From the NCBI RefSeq assembly GCF_000739715.2, contig NZ_BBJC02000008.1, forward strand, positions 1 through 47,636: DNA of 47,636 nucleotides, given 5' to 3'. The stretch is from Falsirhodobacter sp. alg1. GTDB lineage: Bacteria > Pseudomonadota > Alphaproteobacteria > Rhodobacterales > Rhodobacteraceae. The notes beneath the pieces are model-generated. The model was not told where the DNA came from, ran no database searches, and saw nothing but the letters and a program-made list of their open reading frames with translations. Each line of letters starts with the position of its first letter. Position 1 is the stretch's first letter. Below, piece after piece: positions 32,896 to 41,986 of the stretch. The position numbers were made by a program, and so were the translations under genes.

Positions 32896-33853
32896 TTGCA
32901 AAGCTCTGTGTCAGGGGATGAAGGCAGGCAGCCGCCCGATGGTCATTCAGACGCAACAAAGCGGGGTCCGTCAATCGGCAGTCTGCCTGGGCATAGGCGC
33001 AGCGCCCCGAAAAACGGCATCCGGGGGGCAGGTCGATCGGGCTGGGGATTTCCCCCGTCAGGGGTTCGGCAAGTGGAGCGAAGAATTCGGGGGCTGCCTT
33101 GCGCAGCGCGCGGGCATAAGGGTGCGCGGGGGCATCCAGCACGGCCCGCGTCGGCCCTGTCTCGACGATCCGGCCCAGATACATGATGGCGATTTCTGCA
33201 CAAAGATAGCTGGCAACGCCAAGATCATGGGTGATGAAGATCAGCGTCAGCCCCATTTCCGCCTGCAGGCGGCGCAAGAGGTTCAGTAGTTGCGCCTGAC
33301 TGGAGACATCGAGCCCCGAGACAGCCTCATCCGCGACCAGCACGGTCGGCTCGGAGGCAAGGGCACGGGCGATTGCCACCCGACGCACCTGCCCGCCGGA
33401 CATTTCGGAGGGAAAGCGCCCGGCAACTTCGGGTGCCAAGCCGACCCGCGCCAGAAGCGCCCGAACCCGCGCGGGTGCCTGCGCCGCGGTACAGATCCCG
33501 AAATGGCGCAAAGGTTCGGTGATCAACGCCTCCACGGTCATGCGGGGGTTCAGGCTGCCCCGTGCATCCTGGTACACCATGGCCACATTGCGGGCGAATT
33601 CGCGGTTTTCGGCGCGAACCTGTGCGATGGGCCGCCCCTGATACAGGGCCACCCCCTCGGTGGGGGGCGTCAGCCCCAGAAGCACACGCAGCAGGGTGGA
33701 TTTGCCCGATCCGCTTTCCCCCACCAGGGCGATGCTAGCCCCTTGGGTGATCGTGAGGCGCACACCGTCCAGGGCGCGCAGCCCCAGTTTTTTGCCCTTG
33801 CGGCGGATTTCAAAGGTCTTTTCGACCTCGCGCAGTTCGAACAGGGGGGTCAT
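32888..33853 (-). CDS. Peptide-type ABC transporter ATPase (DppF/OppF-like)
   Basis: A 321-residue ATPase. Walker A is GESGSGKST, the Q-loop is in VAMVYQDARGSLNPRM, the signature is MSGGQVRRVAIARAL and Walker B is VLVADEAVSGLD. The switch His is in FITHDLGVASYLC. The C-terminal oligopeptide-type region is present (PAHPYARALRKAAPEFF, then PPGCRFSGRCAYAQADCRL), with the CxxxxxxC cysteines of the Fe-S-like motif. The Walker B Glu reads as DEAVS, a minor variant of DEPTS. The ATG overlaps the upstream stop and its 3' end overlaps ggt. Confidence 0.92.
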   Translation of the reverse strand: MTPLFELREVEKTFEIRRKGKKLGLRALDGVRLTITQGASIALVGESGSGKSTLLRVLLGLTPPTEGVALYQGRPIAQVRAENREFARNVAMVYQDARGSLNPRMTVEALITEPLRHFGICTAAQAPARVRALLARVGLAPEVAGRFPSEMSGGQVRRVAIARALASEPTVLVADEAVSGLDVSSQAQLLNLLRRLQAEMGLTLIFITHDLGVASYLCAEIAIMYLGRIVETGPTRAVLDAPAHPYARALRKAAPEFFAPLAEPLTGEIPSPIDLPPGCRFSGRCAYAQADCRLTDPALLRLNDHRAAACLHPLTQSFANV

Positions 33854-34803
33854 GCGGCGTCCTCGGGGTGCCAGCAGGCCAGATCGCGGCCTGCAACAGG
33901 TTGAAGGGGCGGGCGTTCGGCAGCGCAACGGGCATCGGCGCGGGGACAGCGGGTGGAAAAGCGGCACCCGGCGGGCATCTGGTCATAGGGCGGAACGCTG
34001 CCTTCGGGCGGGGTCAGATCCTCGGTGCCGATTTCGATTACGCAGGATTGCAGCAGGCGGGTGTAGGGGTGGCGGGGATCGCGCAGCACCACCTCGGTCG
34101 GCCCGGCCTCCATCACCTGACCGGCATAGAGCACAACAATCCGGTCGCAGGACTGGCTGGCGAGGGCCAGATCGTGCAGCACGAAAATGCAGCTGGCCCC
34201 CCGTGCCCGTGTCTGTTCCAGTATCAGGCGGATGATCTGTGCCTGAATCGTCACGTCCAGTGCAGAGGTCGGTTCATCCGCAAACAGAAGATCCGGATTG
34301 CAGGCAAGGGCGATGGCCACCATCACGCGTTGCTGCATCCCGCCCGAGAGCTGGTGCGGATAGGCCGTCATCCGGCCCTCGGCATCATTGATCCCCACGC
34401 TTTCCATCAACGCCACCGCGCGCGACCGTGCCTCGAATTTCGAAAGGCCCAACTGGCGCCGGAGGACCGAGGCCAATTGCCGGCCCACGGTGAACGAAGG
34501 GTTGAGCGCGGCCCCCGCATCCTGAAACACCATCGCCAGCTTGCGCCCCCGCAGGGCGGCCCAGCCACGCTCGGACAACGACAGAAGGTCGGGCTGGTCA
34601 TCGAAGCGTGCCGTGCCGGAGGTTGTTGCGCTGCGCCCCAGCAGGCCCATCAGGGCAATCGCGATGGTGGATTTTCCGGCCCCGCTTTCCCCGACCAGTG
34701 CAAGGGTTTCTCCTTTGGCGAGGGTAAGGCTGACACGATCGAGAATGCGCTTCTCGCCGCGGTCCAGTGTCAGGTCGCGCACATCCAGAAGAATATCGTT
34801 CAT
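33850..34803 (-). CDS. Peptide-type ABC transporter ATPase (DppD/OppD-like)
   Basis: A 317-residue ATPase partnering the DppF-like subunit. Walker A is GESGAGKST, the Q-loop is in [16 protein letters not shown], the signature is [15 protein letters not shown] and Walker B is [12 protein letters not shown]. The switch His is in [13 protein letters not shown]. The oligopeptide-type C-terminus includes [10 protein letters not shown], a [17 protein letters not shown] cysteine cluster and a final CWHPEDAA. Overlaps on both sides (four bases with each neighbour) indicate coupled translation in the five-gene transporter operon. Confidence 0.92.
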   Translation of the reverse strand: MNDILLDVRDLTLDRGEKRILDRVSLTLAKGETLALVGESGAGKSTIAIALMGLLGRSATTSGTARFDDQPDLLSLSERGWAALRGRKLAMVFQDAGAALNPSFTVGRQLASVLRRQLGLSKFEARSRAVALMESVGINDAEGRMTAYPHQLSGGMQQRVMVAIALACNPDLLFADEPTSALDVTIQAQIIRLILEQTRARGASCIFVLHDLALASQSCDRIVVLYAGQVMEAGPTEVVLRDPRHPYTRLLQSCVIEIGTEDLTPPEGSVPPYDQMPAGCRFSTRCPRADARCAAERPPLQPVAGRDLACWHPEDAA

Positions 34804-35663
34804 CGGCCCTGCCTCAATTTCGGGTCATATTCCTCGCGGATGCCGTCGCCCATGATGGCCAGGGCAATCAGCAGGGCTGCAAGAGCCAGTCCAGGCATTC
34901 CCGACATCCACGGGGCAAAGCTGACGAACCCGCGACCTTCGGAAATCATCAGCCCCCAGTCGGGGGTGGGCGGTGTGACACCGATCCCCAGAAAGGACAG
35001 CGATGCCGACACAAGAACCGCCTCTGACACCCGGACTGTCACCTGCACGCAAAGCGGAAAGATGATGTTCGGCAGGATATGCCTGCGAATGATGTGCAGA
35101 CGGGGAATGGCCATCAGGCCAGCCGCCTCAACGAACAGCTGCGATTTCACCTGCAGCACATCGGATCGGACGGTGCGCGAAAACGGCCCGATCATCGACA
35201 GACCGACGGCCAGCGTCACCTTGTCCACGCCCTGCCCCAGCAGGGCTATGAAGGCGACCGCAAGGATCAGCGAGGGCAGGGCCAGAATGGCGTCGATGAT
35301 CCGGACAAGAACCCATTCCACCCACCCCTTGGACAGGCCGGCAGCCACACCGAGGATCAGCCCGCCCGTTGCCCCCAGCAGGACCGAGCCCAGCCCGATC
35401 AGCAAGGCATATCTTGCCCCGTGGATGATGCGGGACAGGATATCCTGACCATAGCTGTCGGTGCCCAGAAGGTGGTCGCCCCCGGGGGGCTGCATCATGG
35501 CATCAATGGATTGGGCCAGCGGATCATAGGGCGCGATCCAGGACGCAAAGGCCGCACAGGCGATGAAGAACAGCACTACCAGGCAGGCCAGCGTGAAGAA
35601 GGGCCTGCGCCGGAAAATACCATGGGAGGTGCCGCGTTTGCGCGGAACGTCGATGACGGCCAT
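34800..35663 (-). CDS. Peptide-type ABC transporter permease (DppC-like)
   Basis: A 287-residue membrane protein with an N-terminal cytoplasmic tail and about six helices. The DppC/OppC family marks are present: FASWIAPYDPLAQS, the GTDSYGQDILSRIIHGARYALLIG segment and the EAA loop FVEAAGLMAIPRLHIIRRHILPN. It pairs with the DppB-like permease, whose stop overlaps its ATG. The transported ligand is not readable from the permease. The neighbouring ggt gene points to gamma-glutamyl peptides. Confidence 0.92.
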   Translation of the reverse strand: MAVIDVPRKRGTSHGIFRRRPFFTLACLVVLFFIACAAFASWIAPYDPLAQSIDAMMQPPGGDHLLGTDSYGQDILSRIIHGARYALLIGLGSVLLGATGGLILGVAAGLSKGWVEWVLVRIIDAILALPSLILAVAFIALLGQGVDKVTLAVGLSMIGPFSRTVRSDVLQVKSQLFVEAAGLMAIPRLHIIRRHILPNIIFPLCVQVTVRVSEAVLVSASLSFLGIGVTPPTPDWGLMISEGRGFVSFAPWMSGMPGLALAALLIALAIMGDGIREEYDPKLRQGR

Positions 35664-36610
35664 CAGCGTGTCCTCAATCGCGGGTCAAGAAAGGGGTAGG
35701 ACAGATCCACCAGCAGGTTCACGAAGATGAACATCAGCGCAGTCAGCATGACCCCCGCCTGAACCAGAACATATTCACGCCCCAAAACGGCATTCGTCAG
35801 CATCTGGCCCAAGCCGGGCAGGGAAAAGACGGTTTCGGTCAGTACGGCCCCCTGCAGGATGCCGCCCAGTTGCAGGCCGACGGTGGTCACCAGCGGCATC
35901 ATGATGTTGCGCATCCCATGGACCCATACGACACGCCATTGCGGCTCTCCACGGGCGCGGGCCGAAGCGATATAGGGTTGCTCCATCACCTCGATCATGG
36001 CAGCGCGGGTGACGCGGACGATCATGCCGATGAAGAACGTGGAAAGGGTCAGCGCCGGCAGCGCCAGATGCCACATTCCCGCTGCGAAATCCTGCCACGG
36101 GGGCACGAACCCCATCACGGGAAACAGCCCGAAGCGGACAGCCAGGAACCAGATCAGAAGAATACCGAGAAAGAATGACGGAAATGCCGTCAGGGTCAAC
36201 GCGCCTGCCGCGACGACCGTATCCAGAACTCCGTCCTTGCGAACGGCAGAGATGACGCCAAGGGGTACACCGATCAGCAGCGCCAGAAAGATGGAAGCTG
36301 CCGTCAGTGTCAGGGTGACGGGAAGGGCCTCATGCACGACATAGGTGTAGATATCGGCCCGCCCGACATAGGAGGTGCCCCAGTGTCCCGTGACGAAATC
36401 GCCCAGCCATTGCACGTATTGCGCAAGAAACGGCTGGTCGAGGCCAAGCTGTGCCCGCATGTCGTCATAGGTCTCCTGCGAGAACTCCGATCCCAGCATC
36501 AATACCACCGGGTCTCCGGGGGCCAGCTTCAACAAGGCGAAGCTGGCGAAGGAAACGATCAGCAATACCGCAAAGGTCTGGGCAACCTTCTGGCCGATAT
36601 GGGCAAGCAT
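35663..36610 (-). CDS. Peptide-type ABC transporter permease (DppB-like)
   Basis: A 315-residue membrane protein with about six helices. Typical DppB marks are the first helix followed by APGDPVVLMLGSEFSQETYD, the LGLDQPFLAQYVQWLGDFVTGHWGTS block and the EAA loop YIASARARGEPQWRVVWVHGMRN. The ATG overlaps the stop of the binding-protein gene (TGATG), which fixes the start; an upstream extension in the same frame would lie wholly inside that gene. Confidence 0.92.
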   Translation of the reverse strand: MLAHIGQKVAQTFAVLLIVSFASFALLKLAPGDPVVLMLGSEFSQETYDDMRAQLGLDQPFLAQYVQWLGDFVTGHWGTSYVGRADIYTYVVHEALPVTLTLTAASIFLALLIGVPLGVISAVRKDGVLDTVVAAGALTLTAFPSFFLGILLIWFLAVRFGLFPVMGFVPPWQDFAAGMWHLALPALTLSTFFIGMIVRVTRAAMIEVMEQPYIASARARGEPQWRVVWVHGMRNIMMPLVTTVGLQLGGILQGAVLTETVFSLPGLGQMLTNAVLGREYVLVQAGVMLTALMFIFVNLLVDLSYPFLDPRLRTR

Positions 36611-38223
36611 CAGCCAAGGCTCACGGTATGCAGGTTCAACAGATCGGCAGGGATGTATTCGAAACCCTGCACGTTGTTGGTGAAGGCCTTGTAGATCGGC
36701 AGGTGGGCCAGCATCGCCACGGGGGCGCTGTCCATCAGGATATCTTCTGCCGCATGGTAAAGCCCGGCACGTTCGGGGACGTCCAGAACCACCTGCGCTT
36801 CGGTGCAGAGACGATCGAATTCCGGATCGCTCCATCCCCAGTAGTTCCAGGATCCGCCGGTCTTGAACTCGGGAAACAGGGTTTCGTCCGGATCCAGATC
36901 GGCCACCCAATCGAAGTCCAGCATGTCGAAGTCGCGATCCTTCATGCGTTGAACCCATGTGGCGGATTCCAGAAGCTCCAGTTTCACCTTGATGCCGATT
37001 TCGGCCAGCATGGGGGCGATGACCTGCGCCACTCGCGTGCCGACGGGGCCGCGTTCGGCCATGAGGTATGTCACCTCGATCTCATCCTGATTGGCGGCCA
37101 ATGCGCGATATTCCTTGGCCTTTTCCAGATCGAAGAAGTGTCCGCGTCCGCTCGTGGCAATGTCGGGGTCGAAATATCCCGTCATGGGCGGTGAAATCGG
37201 GGTGTAGGCTTGCTGGGCCAACCCGAAGTAGGCCTGTTTCATCAGGGCATCACGGTCGATCGCAAAGGCCACGGCGCGGCGCAGGTTCACATCGTCGAAG
37301 GGGGCCCGCGTGGTGTTCATGCCGACGTAGCTGTAGTTTCCTTCGATCTCGCCATAGAGGGTGACGTTCGGTACGTTCTTCAACTGCTGGACCAGTTGCA
37401 TCGGACAATCGTTCATCCCCTGCACCTGACCGGAGACGAGGGCAGCCACGGCCGTGGTCGGCTCGTCGATCAGCATGAAGGATGCGCGGGCCAGTTTCGG
37501 CAGGCCCGGTTCGAAATAATCGGGGTTGGCCTCCAGCTCGATCGAATCGTTTTCACGCCATGATACGAATTTGAAGGGTCCGGTGCCGACCGGATTGCGG
37601 CCGTAATCCGCCCCGTATTTCTCAACGGCGGCCGGGCTGACGATCGTGCCGGCGCGGCCTGTCGATCCGGTCAGCGCAACTGGCAGGAAGGCATAGGGCT
37701 GGGTAAAGCGAAGCCGAATGGTAAGCGGGTCAACGATTTCGATCTCTTCCAGCAGCTCCAGCTTCCATGCATGCGGCGAGGCAGGGGTGCCTTCTTTGAC
37801 GCGCAGCAGCGAGAACTTGACGGCCTCGGCATCGCAGGGTGTGCCATCATGGAACATGACGTCCGGGCGCAGTTTGAACAGGTGCGTCCGGTCATCCTCG
37901 ATATCCCATGTCTCGGCCAGATCGGGCTCGAAGCTGACAGCCTCCCCATCATAGGCGACCTTCAGAAGGCCGTTATGGATGTTGTTGATGATCTGGACCG
38001 CAGCCAGAAAGAAGGTGAAATGCGGGTCCAGCGTATCGATATGCTTGACTGCCGCGATCTTGATGTGCCCGGCCTGCTGTGCGCTGGCCTTGCCGGGAAG
38101 AAAGCCGCCGACAGTGGTGGCCAGAAGGCCCGCGCCCATGCCTTGCAGCAATGTGCGGCGCCCTATGCGCTTTGCGATATGGGTAGCGAGGATGCTTTTG
38201 TGATCGATCGATACGTCTGCCAT
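36610..38223 (-). CDS. ABC transporter substrate-binding protein, family 5 (peptide/glutathione type), Tat-exported
   Basis: A 537-residue periplasmic binding protein (SBP_bac_5). The leader RIGRRTLLQGMGAGLLATT, followed by a hydrophobic stretch and ASAQQ, looks like a twin-arginine signal, so export may occur after folding. The mature protein shows HIDTLDPHFTF, the FEPDLAETWDIEDDRTHLFKLR segment, GTGPFKFVSW and AFAIDRDALMKQAYFGLA, all usual for the family. GGAG is eight bases before the ATG. Context (ggt as last gene of the operon) suggests glutathione or gamma-glutamyl peptides, as in E. coli GsiABCD. It is divergent from a GntR regulator. Confidence 0.9.
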   Translation of the reverse strand: MADVSIDHKSILATHIAKRIGRRTLLQGMGAGLLATTVGGFLPGKASAQQAGHIKIAAVKHIDTLDPHFTFFLAAVQIINNIHNGLLKVAYDGEAVSFEPDLAETWDIEDDRTHLFKLRPDVMFHDGTPCDAEAVKFSLLRVKEGTPASPHAWKLELLEEIEIVDPLTIRLRFTQPYAFLPVALTGSTGRAGTIVSPAAVEKYGADYGRNPVGTGPFKFVSWRENDSIELEANPDYFEPGLPKLARASFMLIDEPTTAVAALVSGQVQGMNDCPMQLVQQLKNVPNVTLYGEIEGNYSYVGMNTTRAPFDDVNLRRAVAFAIDRDALMKQAYFGLAQQAYTPISPPMTGYFDPDIATSGRGHFFDLEKAKEYRALAANQDEIEVTYLMAERGPVGTRVAQVIAPMLAEIGIKVKLELLESATWVQRMKDRDFDMLDFDWVADLDPDETLFPEFKTGGSWNYWGWSDPEFDRLCTEAQVVLDVPERAGLYHAAEDILMDSAPVAMLAHLPIYKAFTNNVQGFEYIPADLLNLHTVSLG

Positions 38224-38304
38224 GTCGAAGTCTCCACTGTTGCCGGAGGTCTTTGTGCCATTCTGCGCGGATCGCAGCCGGGGATGCAGACAGATTGGTA
38301 CGAC

Positions 38305-38314
38305 TTGTATACAT
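38305..38314. promoter_or_regulatory. Palindromic TTGTATACAT, candidate GntR operator
   Basis: The core TGTATACA is a perfect palindrome located about 80 bases from the binding-protein start and 43 bases before the GntR start, in the shared divergent region. FCD-type GntR regulators commonly recognise such TTGTATACAA-like sites. Confidence 0.5.
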
Positions 38315-38356
38315 ATGGGAAAGACAGGGTGCGATATTGGCGTGGGCTTCGGATGT

Positions 38357-38995
38357 ATGAGTAAAAGATCAGCAGATATTCTGTATAATGCCTTAATTGA
38401 GCGCATCATGTGTGGCGATCTTCGATCCGGGGATGTGTTGAGCGAGGTCGCATTGGCAGCAGAATCAGGTCTGTCCCGCACCCCTGTCCGTGAGGCGCTT
38501 CAACGTCTACGCCGCGAGAATGTGCTTGGACCCGGTCCGCGCCGTACTCTTGTGGTACGCAACATGGCGCGCAGCGATCTGCGCGTGTTGTTCGAGGCGC
38601 TGGGCGAGGTGGAGGGGATCTGCGCGAAGCTGGCCACCCAACGCATGAGCGAAGGGGACATTTGCGCCTTGGAACGCATCGTGACGGAGGGCGATGACTT
38701 CCCCGAAAATTTCAATGACATCAACGCGCGGTTTCATGCGGCGCTGCATGCCGGAGCGAGGAATCCCGTTCTGCAGGATGTTCTACGTGATCTGCAGCTG
38801 CGGTCCCTGCCGCTTCGGGCCATGCAGTTCCGCCTGAAGGAGGGCAGGGTGCAGACCTCGCAGGATGAGCATCGCCAGATCGCCGAGGCCATCCGGGACC
38901 GCGATGCCGGACGGGCCGAACGTTTGATGGTGATGCATGTCGCAGCAACCCTGCAGGTCGTGCTGGAGATAGATCTGGCCTGGGCAGAGCAATAG
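38357..38995 (+). CDS. GntR-family (FCD-type) transcriptional regulator
   Basis: A 212-residue regulator. The winged-helix domain covers about 1-65, with LYNALIERIMCGDLRSGDVL, then AAESGLSRTPVREALQRLRRENVL. The helical FCD ligand-binding domain follows from about 75 (DLRVLFEALGEVEGICAKLATQRM), with the metal-binding region DINARFHAALHAGARNP and HRQIAEAIRDRDAGRAERLMVMH. It is divergent from the peptide-type transporter operon, and a palindrome lies in between, so it probably controls that operon in response to a transporter-related metabolite. The ATG at 38357 lies just before the HTH domain. Confidence 0.9.
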   Translation: MSKRSADILYNALIERIMCGDLRSGDVLSEVALAAESGLSRTPVREALQRLRRENVLGPGPRRTLVVRNMARSDLRVLFEALGEVEGICAKLATQRMSEGDICALERIVTEGDDFPENFNDINARFHAALHAGARNPVLQDVLRDLQLRSLPLRAMQFRLKEGRVQTSQDEHRQIAEAIRDRDAGRAERLMVMHVAATLQVVLEIDLAWAEQ

Positions 38996-38997
38996 GC

Positions 38998-39024
38998 GGT
39001 TGCCCGTCCCGGAGGCGGGCAACC
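38998..39024. terminator. Bidirectional terminator-like hairpin
   Basis: GGTTGCCCG (38998-39006) and CGGGCAACC (39016-39024) form a perfect nine-base stem between the convergent GntR and Sel1-repeat genes. Confidence 0.75.
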
Positions 39025-39037
39025 GGATTGTACCGTG

Positions 39038-40297
39038 TCAGGCCGTGCCCAATGCAGGCATGCCGATATCCCAGCCTGCGGCAAGCGCCAGCGCCTTTTC
39101 CGCATCCGCATCGTTCAGCTTGGCACGGTATTCCCGCATTGCCTCTCCTTCGGTATTCGCGCCGAAATCATGGGCAAGCTGTTCGTAGGCCAGCGCAAGA
39201 ACCGGATCTGCGGCTACACTGCGCCCCTCGTCATAGGCGCGGCCAAGCCACCGCATCGCATCCGGCACGCCGTGTTCGGCCGCCTTGTACAGCCATTGCA
39301 GTGCGTCGGCGTCGCTTGGGTCCAGCCCTTCGCCATTCATGTACATCAAGGCGATATTCAGGAATGCGGTCGGTTCGCCGGAGTTGGCCGCCCGCTGATA
39401 CCAGCTGATGGCCTCGTCATAATCCTGCGGAACACCCCAGCCCATATGGTACTGGCGGCCCACATTGATCTCTCCGGCGGGGAGGCCCATTTCGGCGGCC
39501 TGCAGGAACAGGCGCAAGGCTCTTGCCTGATCCTGCGGAATGCCGTCGCCACTGTTGTACATATTGCCGAGGTTGATCATCGCGGCTGGATACCCCTGAT
39601 TTGCCGCCAATGTATAATAGTCCTTGGCCTGAAGGGGGTCCGGTTCCAGCCCGTAGCCACCGGACAGGATCAGTGCCAGAACGTATTGCGCTTCGGGAAT
39701 GCCCTTATCCGCCGCAGCGCGGAGCAGTGATGCGGCGTGGACCGGATCGGCCTCGGTACCTTGGCCCTGAAGATACATTTCGCCCAGACGGTAGGCCGCA
39801 AGCGCATGTTCGGGATCCGTGGCCAGTGTCTTCTTGTACCATGACACCGCAAGGGAATGGTCCTGCGGCACATCGTCTCCGATGTCTTGGATATTTCCCA
39901 GATTGAACATGGCATTCGGAACACCCTGATCGGCGGCCCGCTCGAAATAGCTGATGGCGGTGGCAATATCGCGATCGACCGCCAGCCCCTCACGGTAGCA
40001 TACGCCCAAAGAGTTCAGGCCGCCGCCATGGTTCTGGGCTGCTGCCTTTTTCGCCCAGGCGATGGACAGGCTGTAGTTCTGCGGCACCCCGAAGCCGTGG
40101 AAGTGAATGCGCCCCATCTGGCATTGCGCCTCAGCATTGCCCTGGTCGGCAAGGGGTTCGAAGATCGCGCGCGCGGTTTCATACCTTCCGTCGTCCAGTG
40201 CCTTCATTCCTGCCGCAACATTTGTGGCCGGTTCGGAGGAGGTGCGGAATGCGCCCATGATCCGGCCCAGAAATGTGCCTTTCGGGGGCTGCGTCAT
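39038..40297 (-). CDS. Sel1-like repeat (TPR superfamily) protein
   Basis: A 419-residue protein made of about nine to ten Sel1 repeats of roughly 36 residues. Good examples are AEAQCQMGRIHFHGFGVPQN, PNAMFNLGNIQDIGDDVPQD and GEINVGRQYHMGWGVPQDYD. Such repeats form an alpha-solenoid for protein-protein contact. The first 30 residues (MTQPPKGTFLGRIMGAFRTS) show no convincing signal peptide, so the protein may be cytoplasmic. Partner and role are unknown. AAAGGA lies seven bases before the ATG at 40297. Repeat copies have diverged individually and are not recent tandem duplications. Confidence 0.88.
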   Translation of the reverse strand: MTQPPKGTFLGRIMGAFRTSSEPATNVAAGMKALDDGRYETARAIFEPLADQGNAEAQCQMGRIHFHGFGVPQNYSLSIAWAKKAAAQNHGGGLNSLGVCYREGLAVDRDIATAISYFERAADQGVPNAMFNLGNIQDIGDDVPQDHSLAVSWYKKTLATDPEHALAAYRLGEMYLQGQGTEADPVHAASLLRAAADKGIPEAQYVLALILSGGYGLEPDPLQAKDYYTLAANQGYPAAMINLGNMYNSGDGIPQDQARALRLFLQAAEMGLPAGEINVGRQYHMGWGVPQDYDEAISWYQRAANSGEPTAFLNIALMYMNGEGLDPSDADALQWLYKAAEHGVPDAMRWLGRAYDEGRSVAADPVLALAYEQLAHDFGANTEGEAMREYRAKLNDADAEKALALAAGWDIGMPALGTA

Positions 40298-40596
40298 CGG
40301 ATGTCCTTTCGCTGTCTTCGTTCCGGGGGCGGCATGATCCACCCCGTTGCCCCTTTGCTATGCAAGGTGGCAAGGGATGACCAGAGAGGGGCAGGCCTGC
40401 CGGCCTCGGGGCTCTGAATCCGGCATAAATCCGCAGATAACAGAGATTTCAGGCGATGATGTTGCTTTCACCTGCGCTGCCGGGATGCTTTCCCGTAATA
40501 TATCCGGTACAGCGCCGCCCTTCGACCAAGCACGACGCTTTGACATTTCCGCTGTTCCTGCCACTATCAAGGCGGAACCCTCACAGGAAAAATCGG
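40298..40596. other. Divergent promoter region between the Sel1-repeat and symporter genes
   Basis: About 300 bases without a gene. Apart from the symporter promoter candidate listed separately, I see no repeat, riboswitch or operator with clear symmetry. A frame open from 40456 into the symporter gene lacks a ribosome binding site. Confidence 0.5.
40541..40570 (+). promoter_or_regulatory. Sigma-70 promoter candidate for the dicarboxylate/amino-acid symporter
   Basis: TTGACA (40541-40546) is a consensus -35 hexamer. At 18 bases downstream CTATCA (40565-40570) is a weak -10. Transcription would start some 20 bases before the ATG at 40597, with AGGAAA in between. Confidence 0.45.
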
Positions 40597-41928
40597 ATGA
40601 CAGATCCAAAACCTTCCGGATCCTCTGGAAAATTCTCGCTGACCGGCCAGATCATGGTCGCAATGGCGCTCGGTATTGTAGTTGGGGTGATCTTCAACAC
40701 AATTCAATCCGATTTCATCAATACGCATATTGTTGGCGGATTTTTCGCAATGATCGGCGCGATGTTCGTCAACGCGTTGAAGATGCTGGTTGTGCCGTTG
40801 GTGTTCTTTTCCCTGATCGGCGGGGTCACGGGCATCGGTGATGTGCGCGTTCTGGGGCGTGTCGGGGGGAAGTCGTTCGGGCTTTATCTGTTCACCACCG
40901 CATGTGCCATCGCGATGGCCATTGTGCTGGCTGAAATCGTCGGACCGGGCGCCGGATTTGTCATGGACGGGATCGACACCTCCATGGTCGAACGTGCGGC
41001 CGCCCCGTCGGTCTGGAGCGTATTCGCCAATATTGTTCCGACCAACCCGATTGCGGCCTTTGCGAATGGCGACATGCTGCAGGTGATTTTCTACACCGTG
41101 GTGCTGGGTGTCGCGATCCTGATGATGGGGGATGCCTCTAAGCCGTTCGTTGCGGCATGCAGCTACATGAACGAGCTGATGATGCAGGTTGTCAGCATCG
41201 TCATGATCTTTGCGCCTTACGGGGTGTTCTGTCTGATTGCCAAGACCTTTGCGGAACAGGGTATCGGGTTGTTCCTGCCGGTGCTGGGATATGTGTTTAC
41301 ACTGGTGCTGGCGCTGCTGATCCACCTTTACGGCACGCTTTCGCTTTTGCTGAAGCTGCTGAGCGGTCTGAACCCGATCACCTTCATGAAGAAGATGCGT
41401 GCGGCGCAGGTATTCGCATTCTCTACCGCCAGTTCCAATGCCACGATCCCCGTCACTTACCGTGCCGTGACCAAGCGTATGGGTGTGGACAAGGGGGTTG
41501 CGTCCTTCTGCATTCCGTTCGGGGCAACGATCAACATGGATGGCACTGCCATCATGCAGGGCGTGGCCACGGTGTTTCTTGCGAATGTCTACGGGATCGA
41601 TCTGGGGCTGGGCGGATATCTGACCGTGATCGGCATGGCTGTTCTGGCCTCTATCGGTACGGCGGGTGTGCCCGGAGTCGGCCTTGTGATGCTGACAATG
41701 GTGCTGACGCAGGTCGGACTGCCGATCGAGGGGATCGCGATCATCCTCGGGGTGGACCGTCTGATGGACATGATCCGCACTGCGGTGAACATCACGGGGG
41801 ATGCCATCGTTACGACCATCGTCGCCAAGGGAGAGGGCAAGGTCGATATGGCGGTCTTCAACGATCCCGATGCGGGGCTGGTCGATGATACGCCGCATCT
41901 GCCGCATGGCACTGCAACACATCCCTGA
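40597..41928 (+). CDS. Dicarboxylate/amino-acid:cation symporter (DAACS family)
   Basis: A 443-residue inner-membrane symporter with about eight helices plus two re-entrant loops. The family hallmarks are clear: FALKMLVVPLVFFSLI-like NALKMLVVPLVFFSLIGGV early, the serine-rich loop STASSNATIPVTYRAV and the cation/substrate motif NMDGTAIMQG, then AGVPGVGLVMLTMVL. It takes up C4-dicarboxylates or acidic/neutral amino acids with Na+ or H+, and the substrate cannot be fixed from these motifs. The ATG has AGGAAA about nine bases upstream and a textbook terminator follows the stop. Confidence 0.92.
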   Translation: MTDPKPSGSSGKFSLTGQIMVAMALGIVVGVIFNTIQSDFINTHIVGGFFAMIGAMFVNALKMLVVPLVFFSLIGGVTGIGDVRVLGRVGGKSFGLYLFTTACAIAMAIVLAEIVGPGAGFVMDGIDTSMVERAAAPSVWSVFANIVPTNPIAAFANGDMLQVIFYTVVLGVAILMMGDASKPFVAACSYMNELMMQVVSIVMIFAPYGVFCLIAKTFAEQGIGLFLPVLGYVFTLVLALLIHLYGTLSLLLKLLSGLNPITFMKKMRAAQVFAFSTASSNATIPVTYRAVTKRMGVDKGVASFCIPFGATINMDGTAIMQGVATVFLANVYGIDLGLGGYLTVIGMAVLASIGTAGVPGVGLVMLTMVLTQVGLPIEGIAIILGVDRLMDMIRTAVNITGDAIVTTIVAKGEGKVDMAVFNDPDAGLVDDTPHLPHGTATHP

Positions 41929-41933
41929 TACAT

Positions 41934-41963
41934 GGCCCCCGTCCTGAACGACGGGGGCCTTTT
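41934..41963 (+). terminator. Rho-independent terminator of the symporter gene
   Basis: GGCCCCCGTC and GACGGGGGCC form a perfect ten-base stem with a six-base loop, followed by TTTT. It lies just past the stop. Confidence 0.92.
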
Positions 41964-41986
41964 CAGATCGTAACGGTGCTCTCCGG

